Source: RGIG8767 sp964531805 (GTDB taxonomy: Bacteria; Bacillota; Clostridia; Lachnospirales; Lachnospiraceae). Taken from it: a DNA stretch of 33,984 nt. How positions within the stretch are numbered: position 1 is the first letter of the stretch; each line of letters begins with the position of its first letter. Positions 15,387-23,442 of the stretch are shown in pieces. A program made the position numbers and the translations under genes. The stretch spans positions 1-33,984 of the forward strand of contig CAZHGE010000021.1 in NCBI GenBank assembly GCA_964531805.1. Direction: 5' to 3'. A model generated the notes under the pieces. That model was given only the letters and a program-made list of their open reading frames with translations. It was not told the origin of the DNA and made no database searches.

Positions 15387-15410
15387 TTTGTCCAATATAT
15401 GATATGGATT

Positions 15411-15436
15411 TTAAGTATCTGTATTTATATACTTAA
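15411..15436. promoter_or_regulatory. Dyad in the regulator-symporter intergenic region
   Basis: TTAAGTAT (15411-15418) and ATACTTAA (15429-15436) form a perfect 8-bp inverted repeat with a 10-base AT-rich spacer, about 70 bases before the symporter start. It could be an operator or overlap the promoter; a clear -35/-10 pair is not resolvable. Confidence 0.4.
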
Positions 15437-15503
15437 TATAACAAAGCAAGGAACTTACTAATAAAGTAATGGAAGTTAAGGTAATTAAGGAAGGAGCATT
15501 CTT

Positions 15504-16862
15504 ATGGAAGAGAAGAAATACCTAAAATGGTATAACAAGGTTGGTTATGGATCAGGTGACATTGCAGGTAATGTGGTGTATGCATTCCTCACATCATTCG
15601 TAATGATTTATTTAACTGACACGATTGGGTTGAATTCAGGTATTGTGGGTACATTAATTGCAGTCTCTAAGTTATTTGACGGAATTTCAGATGTTTTTTT
15701 TGGTTCTATGATTGATAAGACCAAGAGTAAGATGGGTAAAGCAAGACCTTGGATGTTCTATGGATTTTTCGGATGTGCTATTACATTATTCGGAGTATTT
15801 GCAATTCCGACTGATATTGGACAGGCCGCACAGTATGCATGGTTCTTTATAGCGTACACTTTACTGAATGCAGTATTCTATACAGCAAATAATATTGCGT
15901 ATGCAGCATTAACATCCCTTGTAACAAAGAACAGCAAAGAACGTGTAGAAATGGGTTCTTTCAGATTTATGTTCTCATTTGGTACAAACCTGTTAATCCA
16001 GTCAATTACCTTTGGAGCTGTTGAGGCACTTGGTGGTGAAGCTGCCGGATGGAGAGCGATTGCAATTATTTACTGCATCGTAGGTATTATTACTAACACA
16101 CTTTCTGCATTCTCTGTAAAAGAACTTTCAGATGAAGAACTTAGAGATGGTGAAACGATAGATGAGGAAGATAATAAACTTACGTTTGTTCAAACATTCA
16201 AATTACTTGTATCAAATAAATACTTTATCATGATTTGTGCAATTTACATTCTTCAACAGTTACGTGCAGCAATGTTAAGTGTTGGTACCTACTTTATGAC
16301 CTATGTACTTTTGAATCAGAAACTGTTTGGTGTGTTCTCATGGGCGATTAATATTCCATTAATTATTGCGCTTGCTATTACACCTACTTTAGTAGCAAAA
16401 GCAAAGGGTATGTATAAAGTAAACAAGTACAGTTATATCTTTGCAACAGTATGTCGTTTGGGAATTGTATTTGCCGGATATTTGGGTAGTGTTCCACTGA
16501 TGCTGGTATTTACTGTTTTAACTTCTCTTGGTGAAGGTCCATGGCAGGGTGACGTTGGTGCAGTTATTGCAAGTTGTTCAGAACATACATACCTTAAGAC
16601 CGGAAAGAGAATAGATGGTTCGATGTTCTCATGTACATCATTTGGAACAAAACTTGGTGGTGGTATTGGTGTTGCACTTTCCGGATGGTTACTTGATATC
16701 AGTGGATACATTAACAATGGAGCAGTTCAACCGGATAGTTGCATCAGCATGATGAACGTTATGTATTTGTGGCTTCCGTTCGTTTTTGATTTCATTATTA
16801 CAATCATACTTTCATTCATGAATTTGGAAGAAGCTAACAAAAAGTTAAAAGAGAATAAATAG
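15504..16862 (+). CDS. GPH-family sugar:cation symporter (beta-galactoside uptake)
   Basis: This 452-residue polytopic membrane protein carries the signature of the glycoside-pentoside-hexuronide:cation symporter family: N-terminal GYGSGDIAGNVVYAFLT, then DGISDVFFGSMIDKTKSKMGKARPWMFYG (loop 2-3, about residues 56-84). About twelve hydrophobic helices run to the end. It has no C-terminal EIIA-like domain as in some LacS. It should import a galactoside with Na+ or H+. A GGAAGGAGC site precedes the ATG. It is the first gene of the operon with lacL, lacM and a second AraC gene; the pairing with a beta-galactosidase makes lactose or another beta-galactoside the likely substrate. Confidence 0.9.
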   Translation: MEEKKYLKWYNKVGYGSGDIAGNVVYAFLTSFVMIYLTDTIGLNSGIVGTLIAVSKLFDGISDVFFGSMIDKTKSKMGKARPWMFYGFFGCAITLFGVFAIPTDIGQAAQYAWFFIAYTLLNAVFYTANNIAYAALTSLVTKNSKERVEMGSFRFMFSFGTNLLIQSITFGAVEALGGEAAGWRAIAIIYCIVGIITNTLSAFSVKELSDEELRDGETIDEEDNKLTFVQTFKLLVSNKYFIMICAIYILQQLRAAMLSVGTYFMTYVLLNQKLFGVFSWAINIPLIIALAITPTLVAKAKGMYKVNKYSYIFATVCRLGIVFAGYLGSVPLMLVFTVLTSLGEGPWQGDVGAVIASCSEHTYLKTGKRIDGSMFSCTSFGTKLGGGIGVALSGWLLDISGYINNGAVQPDSCISMMNVMYLWLPFVFDFIITIILSFMNLEEANKKLKENK

Positions 16863-16873
16863 TGACAGAAAAC

Positions 16874-16900
16874 AGCCTCTAGAGTTTGTCTTTAGGGGCT
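16874..16900 (+). other. Intercistronic stem-loop between symporter and lacL
   Basis: AGCCTCTA (16874-16881) pairs with TAGGGGCT (16893-16900), 8 bp with one G-U pair, around an 11-base loop. No T-tract follows, so it is more likely an mRNA processing or stability element, or a weak attenuator. Confidence 0.5.
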
Positions 16901-16925
16901 ATCTATAGAAAGTGAGGAATTAGAG

Positions 16926-18827
16926 ATGAATGCAGATATTAAGTGGTTGGATAATCCGGAAGTATTTAGAGTAAATCAGATTGCGGCTCATAGTGACCAT
17001 GAATATTATATGAATTACGAGGACATGAATGAGCAAAAGAATAAACTAACACAGTCATTGAATGGACAGTGGAATTTTTGTTTTAGTAAAAATGCAAAAA
17101 GCAGACCGGCTAATTTTTATAAAGAAGATTACGATATAAGCCATTTTGATAAAATTATGGTGCCGGGGCATATTGAACTTGCCGGTTATGACCAGATTAG
17201 ATATATCAATACCATGTATCCCTGGGAGGGTAAAAACTATAGAAGAGGTGCTTACAGCATAGCAGGAGCCGGTAATGGAGCAGGTATGTTTAGTGAAGCA
17301 GAATATAATCCTGTTGGCTCCTATGTTACCAAGTTTGATTTGAATGATGAACTTTGTGGTAAGAGAATTACGATTTGCTTTGAAGGTGTAGAGCAGGCTA
17401 TGTATGTATGGTTGAATGGTGAATTTGTTGGATATGCAGAAGATAGTTTCACACCATCCGAGTTTGACTTGACTCCATATATTAGAGAAAAAGGCAATGT
17501 ATTAGCGGTTGAAGTTCATAAGATGTGTACAGCAGCATTTTTGGAGGATCAGGACTTCTTTCGGTTTTTTGGAATCTTTCGAAATGTTTCGTTAAAGGCA
17601 CTTCCTGCTGTTCATGTGGAAGATATGTGGCTTAACCCGATTTTAAATAGAGATAACGAAAGTGGAAGACTTGATACAACGATACGTGTCTCATCTGTTA
17701 TAGAGAAAAAGGTGAATGCACGTATTATTATGAAAGATATTGCGGGTCAGGTTATTTTGGATAGTAGATTTGATTTGGAAGAAAAGGATGGCAATTTGGT
17801 TGGTTCTGTTTCTAACGAAATTATGAATGTAAAGAAATGGGATAATCACAGTCCTTATCTCTACAAGACCTTCCTTGAAATTACGAATGAAGATGGCACT
17901 TTGTTAGAGGTGGTTCCTTACAAGGTCGGATTTAGAAGAATCGAGATTGATGATAAGGTTATTTATCTGAATGGTGAGAGACTTGTCATCGTTGGTGTTA
18001 ACAGACACGAATGGAATCCGAGAACGGGAAGATGCATTGATATTGATGATATGATTTCTGATATAAATTGCATGAGGAGAAACAATATAAATGCTGTCAG
18101 AACTTGTCATTATCCGGATCAGATACCTTGGTATTATATGTGTGATGATGCAGGTATCTATGTTATGGCAGAGACGAATCTGGAAAGTCATGGTTCATGG
18201 CAAAAGTTAGGTGCTGTTGAACCATCCTGCAATGTACCGGGCAGTGTACCACAGTGGCGAGAGGTTGTAGTTGACCGTGCAAGAAGCAATTACGAGACGT
18301 TTAAAAATCACACTTCAATTTTGTTCTGGTCTTTAGGAAATGAATCCTATGCAGGAGATGATATTGAGGCAATGAATAAACTTTTCAAGGATAAGAATGA
18401 TGGCAGATTAGTTCATTATGAAGGATCCTTCTATAACAGAGCATATGAAGATACGATTTCCGATGTGGAAAGCCGCATGTATGCAAAGCCATATGAGATT
18501 GAGGAGTATTTAAGCAGCAATCCTAAGAAACCATATTTGTTATGTGAATATATGCATGATATGGGAAATTCTTTGGGAGGCTTTGGTTCTTATATGAAAC
18601 TTATTGACAAGTATGAGATGTATCAAGGCGGATTTATTTGGGACTTTATTGATCAGGCACTTTTAGTGAAAGATGAAGTAACCGGAAAAGAAGTATTAAG
18701 ATATGGTGGCGATTTTGATGACAGACCATCAGACTATGAGTTCTCTGGCAACGGAATTGTTTTTGCAGACAGAAGCGAGAAACCGGCTATGCAGGAAGTG
18801 AGGTATTATTATGGATTGTACAAATAA
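16926..18827 (+). CDS. lacL: Beta-galactosidase large subunit (LacL-type, GH2)
   Basis: This 633-residue protein holds the sugar-binding jelly-roll, immunoglobulin-like and TIM-barrel domains of family GH2. The acid/base is E473 in LGNESY and the nucleophile is E541 in LLCEYMHDMGN. Single-chain LacZ is about 1000 residues; here the frame stops after the barrel (ending VRYYYGLYK) and the missing small domain is encoded by the next gene. The sizes (633 and 318) and the 17-base overlap match the heterodimeric LacL/LacM enzyme of lactobacilli, so this is a natural two-subunit enzyme, not a broken LacZ. A GAGGAAT site precedes the ATG. It should hydrolyse lactose or other beta-galactosides in the cytoplasm. 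Confidence 0.93.
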   Translation: MNADIKWLDNPEVFRVNQIAAHSDHEYYMNYEDMNEQKNKLTQSLNGQWNFCFSKNAKSRPANFYKEDYDISHFDKIMVPGHIELAGYDQIRYINTMYPWEGKNYRRGAYSIAGAGNGAGMFSEAEYNPVGSYVTKFDLNDELCGKRITICFEGVEQAMYVWLNGEFVGYAEDSFTPSEFDLTPYIREKGNVLAVEVHKMCTAAFLEDQDFFRFFGIFRNVSLKALPAVHVEDMWLNPILNRDNESGRLDTTIRVSSVIEKKVNARIIMKDIAGQVILDSRFDLEEKDGNLVGSVSNEIMNVKKWDNHSPYLYKTFLEITNEDGTLLEVVPYKVGFRRIEIDDKVIYLNGERLVIVGVNRHEWNPRTGRCIDIDDMISDINCMRRNNINAVRTCHYPDQIPWYYMCDDAGIYVMAETNLESHGSWQKLGAVEPSCNVPGSVPQWREVVVDRARSNYETFKNHTSILFWSLGNESYAGDDIEAMNKLFKDKNDGRLVHYEGSFYNRAYEDTISDVESRMYAKPYEIEEYLSSNPKKPYLLCEYMHDMGNSLGGFGSYMKLIDKYEMYQGGFIWDFIDQALLVKDEVTGKEVLRYGGDFDDRPSDYEFSGNGIVFADRSEKPAMQEVRYYYGLYK

Positions 18828-19767
18828 AAAAGAAATGAGAGTAGTATACGGAGATTATACACTTGGAGTTCATGGTGAGGGATACGATTACATTTTTTCT
18901 TATTCACAGGGTGGTCTGGAATCAATGGTAAAGAATGGCTATGAGTGGTTGTATCGTTGTCCGAAACCTACCTTTTGGAGAGCATTAACGGATAATGACA
19001 GAGGAAGCAAGTTCCATATTAAGAGCGGAAGCTGGCTTGCAGCAGATATGTTTATTGATTTTAAGGATGTAGAAGTTATTATGGATGGCGTGTCTCAGGG
19101 AAAGCCTGTTGCACCCGGCAATAACAAATATGGTGGTGATGTGTATGCAAATAATGTTATTGTCAAATACATTTATGAAACCATTACAACTCCGGCAACT
19201 ACGGTTCAAGTGTCATATGATATTGCGGCGAATGGAAATATTACCGTAGATGTTTTATATAAAGGTGCAAAGGGACTGCCTGAACTGCCGGTGTTTGGAT
19301 TAAGATTTATTATGCCAACTTTGGCTGATAAATACATGTATGAAGGATTGTCCGGTGAAACTTATCCGGATCGTATGGCAGGAGCTGTAAAAGGGGTGTA
19401 TGAGATAAATAACTTAAGTTTGACACCATACCTTGTTCCACAGGAGTGTGGTATGAGAATGGATACGGATTGGTTGGAAGTATCAAGACATACAAGTCTT
19501 AACAATAGTAGAAAAGACAATTCGGCCCAGATTTTAAGAATTGAAAAGAATAATAATACATTTGCATTCTCCTGCCTTCCTTATACAGCAAGCGAGATTG
19601 AAAATGCTGCACACCATGAGGAACTGCCACCGGCAAGAAGAACAGTATTATGTGTGTATGGAGCAGTCAGAGGTGTTGGTGGTATTGACAGTTGGGGAAG
19701 TGACGTAGAAGAAGCATACCATATCAATGCAGAAGAAGATATTCATTTCTCTTTCAAGATATGTTGA
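18811..19767 (+). CDS. lacM: Beta-galactosidase small subunit (LacM-type)
   Basis: This 318-residue protein is the C-terminal beta-sandwich (Bgal_small_N/domain 5) of GH2 beta-galactosidase, beginning DYTLGVHGEGYDYIFSY with GGLES and FWRALTDNDRGS, and ending in the RGVGGIDSWGSDV segment typical of LacZ C-termini. It must pair with LacL; alone it has no catalytic residues. The ATG at 18811 lies inside the lacL end (17-base overlap, GAAGTGAGG upstream), so translation is coupled and subunit ratio is probably kept equal. Its stop overlaps the next AraC gene by seven bases. Confidence 0.93.
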   Translation: MDCTNKKEMRVVYGDYTLGVHGEGYDYIFSYSQGGLESMVKNGYEWLYRCPKPTFWRALTDNDRGSKFHIKSGSWLAADMFIDFKDVEVIMDGVSQGKPVAPGNNKYGGDVYANNVIVKYIYETITTPATTVQVSYDIAANGNITVDVLYKGAKGLPELPVFGLRFIMPTLADKYMYEGLSGETYPDRMAGAVKGVYEINNLSLTPYLVPQECGMRMDTDWLEVSRHTSLNNSRKDNSAQILRIEKNNNTFAFSCLPYTASEIENAAHHEELPPARRTVLCVYGAVRGVGGIDSWGSDVEEAYHINAEEDIHFSFKIC

Positions 19768-20558
19768 CATATGAAAAGAAAAATGAAGGTATATCTTCAG
19801 AATGGAAAAAACCAGTTCATGTTCCACCACATCTGCATGAGGCGATAGAGATTATTTATGTGACTGATGGCACGGTTGAATTAGGCGTCGGACAAGAATT
19901 GTATCATATGGAAAAGGGCGATTTTGCCATTGTCTTTCCGAACGTAATTCATCATTATCAGGTTTTTGGTTCAGGAAAGAATAAAGCAATATATATTTTT
20001 TTAGAACCATCGTTAATGTCAGGTTTTTATGAGGATTTGCAAAAGTATAGTCCTAAATATCCTATAATTAATCATGAGAAAGTTCATGTGGATATTATCA
20101 ATTCTGTAAAGGCATTCATTAATCTTAAGGATACGAATTCCATGATTATTCAGGCTCATGCACAAATTATTCTTGCACATGTGTTTTCTGACATGGAAAT
20201 GGTTGATAAAGATACAATTGGTGGCGATGATACTATTTATAGAGCAGTTGAATATGTTGCAAAGAATTTTAGAGAAGAGATATTTCTTGATAAAATGGCT
20301 TATGATTTGGGTGTGAGTAAATATGTACTTTCACGATTGTTTGCAAAAACATTTCATTGCAATTTCAATAAATATGTCAATGGGGTCCGATTAAACTATG
20401 CTATTGCTGCATTGGAAAATACAAATGAATCTATAACGACTATTTGTTTGGATGCAGGATTTGAAAGTCAGCGTACATTTAATCGTGTGTTTAAGGAGAG
20501 GTACAAAATGACTCCAAGGGAGTATCGGATAAATATAAGGCAGTTATATCGGCTATAA
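19761..20558 (+). CDS. AraC family transcriptional regulator, last gene of the lac operon
   Basis: This 265-residue regulator has a cupin N-terminus (PPHLHEAIEIIYVTDGTVELGVGQ, with the His pair and Glu of the sugar-binding barrel) and a C-terminal pair of helix-turn-helix units (MAYDLGVSKYVLSRLFAKTF and TTICLDAGFESQRTFNRVFKERY). The ATG at 19761 lies in the last bases of lacM (seven-base overlap) and has no clear ribosome site, so it probably depends on coupled translation. It is not closely alike to the divergent AraC gene at 14429-15283. It may control this operon with a different signal, or another target. Confidence 0.9.
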   Translation: MLTYEKKNEGISSEWKKPVHVPPHLHEAIEIIYVTDGTVELGVGQELYHMEKGDFAIVFPNVIHHYQVFGSGKNKAIYIFLEPSLMSGFYEDLQKYSPKYPIINHEKVHVDIINSVKAFINLKDTNSMIIQAHAQIILAHVFSDMEMVDKDTIGGDDTIYRAVEYVAKNFREEIFLDKMAYDLGVSKYVLSRLFAKTFHCNFNKYVNGVRLNYAIAALENTNESITTICLDAGFESQRTFNRVFKERYKMTPREYRINIRQLYRL

Positions 20559-20593
20559 TTAGCATAGTAATTTCCGAAATAAACAATCTATGG

Positions 20594-20599
20594 TACAAT
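20594..20599 (+). promoter_or_regulatory. Possible extended -10 upstream of second GNAT gene
   Basis: TACAAT with TGG directly before it forms an extended -10 element about 45 bases ahead of the gene. The -35 region (TTTCCG at 20571) is weak, so this is a tentative call. Confidence 0.4.
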
Positions 20600-20644
20600 A
20601 TGAGAAAAATAATGATATGTTTATAATGTAAGGTAAAAGTATTG

Positions 20645-21172
20645 ATGATATTCAAACCTGCATCCACCTATAGGGATTGGAAAAAGATAAAACAACTATA
20701 TATGGAAGCCTTTCCTGCATGTGAAAGGAAGCCTTTTACCGTGATTAAGTATAAATATCATAAAAAAGCAGATGATGTGTGGATGCTTGAGGAAAACGGC
20801 GAGTTTGTTGGTCTGGCTATAACTATGAATGGATTGGATATGGTGCTGCTTGATTATTTTGCGATTGATGAGGATAAGAGAGGAAAGGGATATGGCAGCA
20901 AGGCTCTGAAATTATTGCAGGAAAAGTATGCGGATTACAGGTTCTTTTTAGAGATTGAACGGACGGATGTGGAAGCGGATAATTTAGCAGAACGTAAAAG
21001 AAGAAAAACTTTCTATTTGCAGAATGGTATGGCGGAAATGAATGTCTATACAATATTGTTTGGTGTGGAGATGGAATTGTTGGGATATCATTGTGATGTA
21101 AGTTTTGAAGAATATCGTAGATTGTATGTATCGAATTACGGAAGGCTTGCAGAAAAGAATGTGGTGCAGTAG
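20645..21172 (+). CDS. GNAT family N-acetyltransferase (paralogue of 13636-14178)
   Basis: This 175-residue protein (ATG 20645, one codon after a TTG in frame) has the same GNAT motif, DYFAIDEDKRGKGYGSKAL, and the same FLEIERTDVEADN and FYLQNGM segments as the gene at 13636. Identity is high along the whole length, and the DNA is alike too, so the two are recent paralogues. They bracket the lac module in the same orientation. Substrate unknown. Confidence 0.85.
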   Translation: MIFKPASTYRDWKKIKQLYMEAFPACERKPFTVIKYKYHKKADDVWMLEENGEFVGLAITMNGLDMVLLDYFAIDEDKRGKGYGSKALKLLQEKYADYRFFLEIERTDVEADNLAERKRRKTFYLQNGMAEMNVYTILFGVEMELLGYHCDVSFEEYRRLYVSNYGRLAEKNVVQ

Positions 21173-21198
21173 AAAAAGTACGATGTGTAAGATTTAAA

Positions 21199-21226
21199 TT
21201 GCAAATTTGTCGAAATATGTTATAGT
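21199..21226 (+). promoter_or_regulatory. Promoter upstream of the membrane protein at 21262
   Basis: TTGCAA (21199-21204) and TATAGT (21221-21226) are 16 bases apart, with TGT before the -10, an extended -10 form. The spacing to the ATG at 21262 is normal. Confidence 0.55.
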
Positions 21227-21261
21227 TTAGTAGAAAATAAACTTATGAAGAGGGGAAAATC

Positions 21262-22344
21262 ATGTTTAAGGAACTAAAGAAAAAAAGTATAATCAAGTCA
21301 TTGCCGCTGGCAATTATATTGATTGTACTTGGAGTGTTTATTCTTGTATTAGAGTCTTCGGATCTAATGTCCATATTTAAAGGACCTGTAAAGTTTGAAA
21401 GTTTAGCACCGGATGAGATTCAGGATGGTGTGATTGTAGAAGCGTCAATTAATACAAATTTCAGTTGGTTTGCAGAAGAATATGAAGAAAATACGGATAC
21501 CCATAAGACAACCAGCAAATATTTTTATTATGTCATTTGGACAGGTGATGATGACGCAACCGACTGGCGTTATATGGGTATTAAAGTACCTGCTTCTGAT
21601 GCAGAAGTAATGGATGCAATGGCAGAAGCATATTATAATGGTGATTTTTCTGATACAGTTGAATATGCTGGTGCCATCAGAGAGATGACAGACGAAGAAT
21701 ATTCTTATTTTGAAGACTTTTTTATGGAAGGCGGCTGGACAGAGGAAGAAATCGAGGCTGGTACACTACCATATTATATTGATGCAGGTGCATTGGTTGG
21801 TGGTTCAGCAGTATTTGTCTATGTTTTAGTTGTGATTGGTGTCGCTCTTGTTTTGGGTGGTATTCTTATCTTACTATTGGCTTTAAAAGGAAGCGGATTA
21901 AAGGCTATTAAAAAAGAACTTTCGGATGCTGGTCTTACAGAAAATGATGCGGAGTATGAATATGAAAATGCAAAAACATTTCCTAAGAACAATGACATCC
22001 GCATTGGTAGAAGACTTCTGTTTTATATGAGCGGCAGTAAAGCACATATTATTCCGAATGATAAGATTGTGTGGGCTCATATGAAAACAACAACACATCG
22101 TACAAATGGCATCAAGACCGGCACTACATATGAAGTAGCTGTTTATACATATGGTAAAAAAGCAGTTAATATTAGTGTTAAGAAGGAAAGTGTTGCACTG
22201 GAAATTTTAGAGTATATAAATACTACTATGCCTTGGGCAGTAGTTGGTTACAGTGATGATTTAAATAGATTGTTCTTTAGTAACTATCCAGAGTTTTTAC
22301 AGTTACGTTATAATACAGAAAATCAGAATACATATCAGGAATAA
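21262..22344 (+). CDS. Two-pass membrane protein of unknown function
   Basis: This 360-residue protein has a hydrophobic helix at about residues 14-30 and a second at about 177-207, with an acidic, probably extracytoplasmic domain of about 145 residues between them and a C-terminal cytoplasmic domain of about 150 residues. The latter contains FPKNNDIRIGRRLLFYMSGSKAHIIPNDKIVWAH, a pattern like PH-type membrane proteins of Clostridia with a positively charged face. I do not recognise a named function. An AGAGGGGAAA ribosome site precedes the ATG. It has its own promoter and terminator, so it is probably a single-gene unit. Confidence 0.7.
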   Translation: MFKELKKKSIIKSLPLAIILIVLGVFILVLESSDLMSIFKGPVKFESLAPDEIQDGVIVEASINTNFSWFAEEYEENTDTHKTTSKYFYYVIWTGDDDATDWRYMGIKVPASDAEVMDAMAEAYYNGDFSDTVEYAGAIREMTDEEYSYFEDFFMEGGWTEEEIEAGTLPYYIDAGALVGGSAVFVYVLVVIGVALVLGGILILLLALKGSGLKAIKKELSDAGLTENDAEYEYENAKTFPKNNDIRIGRRLLFYMSGSKAHIIPNDKIVWAHMKTTTHRTNGIKTGTTYEVAVYTYGKKAVNISVKKESVALEILEYINTTMPWAVVGYSDDLNRLFFSNYPEFLQLRYNTENQNTYQE

Positions 22345-22356
22345 AATAAGTATGAT

Positions 22357-22384
22357 AAAGGGCGTGCATGAATGTACGCCCTTT
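22357..22384. terminator. Terminator between convergent genes
   Basis: AAAGGGCGTGCA (22357-22368) pairs with TGTACGCCCTTT (22373-22384), 12 bp with one G-U, around TGAA. It closes the plus-strand gene and probably also the convergent methyltransferase gene, though the T-tract is short on both sides. Confidence 0.75.
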
Positions 22385-22405
22385 TCTAATGTGATTTAAA
22401 TGTTA

Positions 22406-23239
22406 TCATATGTTGTTCTTTCCCAACTGCCAGAATGCCACGGCACTGGCTGCTGCTACATTCAGAGAATCTACGCCATGGGACATGGGAATGCAGACGG
22501 TGTAATCGCAGTTTGCAATCGTAGAAGTGGCAAGGCCGTCACCTTCCGTACCGAGGATAATGGCGAGCTTGTCTTCTGACATAAGCTGGGGAGCATCAAT
22601 ATTCACAGATTCCTCACATAATGCCATAGCCGCAGTTTTAAAGCCTAAGTTTCTTATATAATGCATGCCGTCTTGAGGCCCACTACAGTTTTCATCTCCA
22701 ATATACGTCCAAGGAATCTGGAAAACAGTACCCATGCTTACCCGGATGGAGCGGCGGTATAATGGATTACTGCAGGCAGGAGTCAGTAAAACGGCATCCA
22801 TATTAAGGGCTGCTGCGGAGCGGAAAATAGCACCTATGTTAGTAGGATTGACGACATTTTCTAAAATAGCAATACGGCGGGCTGTTTGACAGACTTCTTC
22901 GACTGTTTTTAGTTTTGGACGGTACATCGCACAGAGAACACCCCTTGTCAACTGAAATCCTGTCAACTGGGTCAATACATCAAATTCAGCTGTATAAACC
23001 GGAACATCCGGGCATCGTGCAATGATATCCTTTGCTTCGCCTGTAATATGTTTTTTCTCAAGTAAAAGAGAAACGGGAATATACCCTGCATCCAGAGCGC
23101 GTTCCACAACCTTTGGACTTTCTGCGATAAAGAGTCCTTTTTCCGGTTCGTGGCGGTTGATTAATTGATTTTCAGTAAGGCGAGCGTACACATCTAATTC
23201 CGGCGCGTTAAAATCGGTTATTTCTATAATATTTGGCAT
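22406..23239 (-). CDS. SpoU/TrmH family RNA 2'-O-methyltransferase
   Basis: This 277-residue protein has an N-terminal substrate-binding domain (about 1-110) and a C-terminal SPOUT knot with all three motifs: ENVVNPTNIGAIFRSAAA (about 126-143, with the catalytic Asn and Arg), ILGTEGDGL (about 229-237) and IPMSHGVDSLNVAAASAVAFW (about 251-271). It should 2'-O-methylate ribose in tRNA or rRNA using SAM. The exact target cannot be told from the sequence. It is a lone minus-strand gene convergent with the membrane protein at 21262. Confidence 0.92.
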   Translation of the reverse strand: MPNIIEITDFNAPELDVYARLTENQLINRHEPEKGLFIAESPKVVERALDAGYIPVSLLLEKKHITGEAKDIIARCPDVPVYTAEFDVLTQLTGFQLTRGVLCAMYRPKLKTVEEVCQTARRIAILENVVNPTNIGAIFRSAAALNMDAVLLTPACSNPLYRRSIRVSMGTVFQIPWTYIGDENCSGPQDGMHYIRNLGFKTAAMALCEESVNIDAPQLMSEDKLAIILGTEGDGLATSTIANCDYTVCIPMSHGVDSLNVAAASAVAFWQLGKNNI

Positions 23240-23442
23240 GGTTTATTTCTCCATTGATCAGAATATATAGCGTTATTTTTATTTTGTATGATTGTTTTAT
23301 CCGTACCCATTATTTGGATAGGACATCTGTTGATATTATAGGGATTAAGAAACAGTGTGTCAAACTTGTGGCGGTTTGGTGAGAGGATTTAGGACTTGCA
23401 TAAAGAAGATGTAGAAAGCATAAATTACACTGGTGATGTGTT

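Noticed and set aside
18811..18827. lacL/lacM boundary as a frameshifted, broken lacZ
   Set aside because: The sizes of both parts, the in-place ATG for the small subunit and the 17-base overlap match natural LacL/LacM genes, and the catalytic residues are intact.
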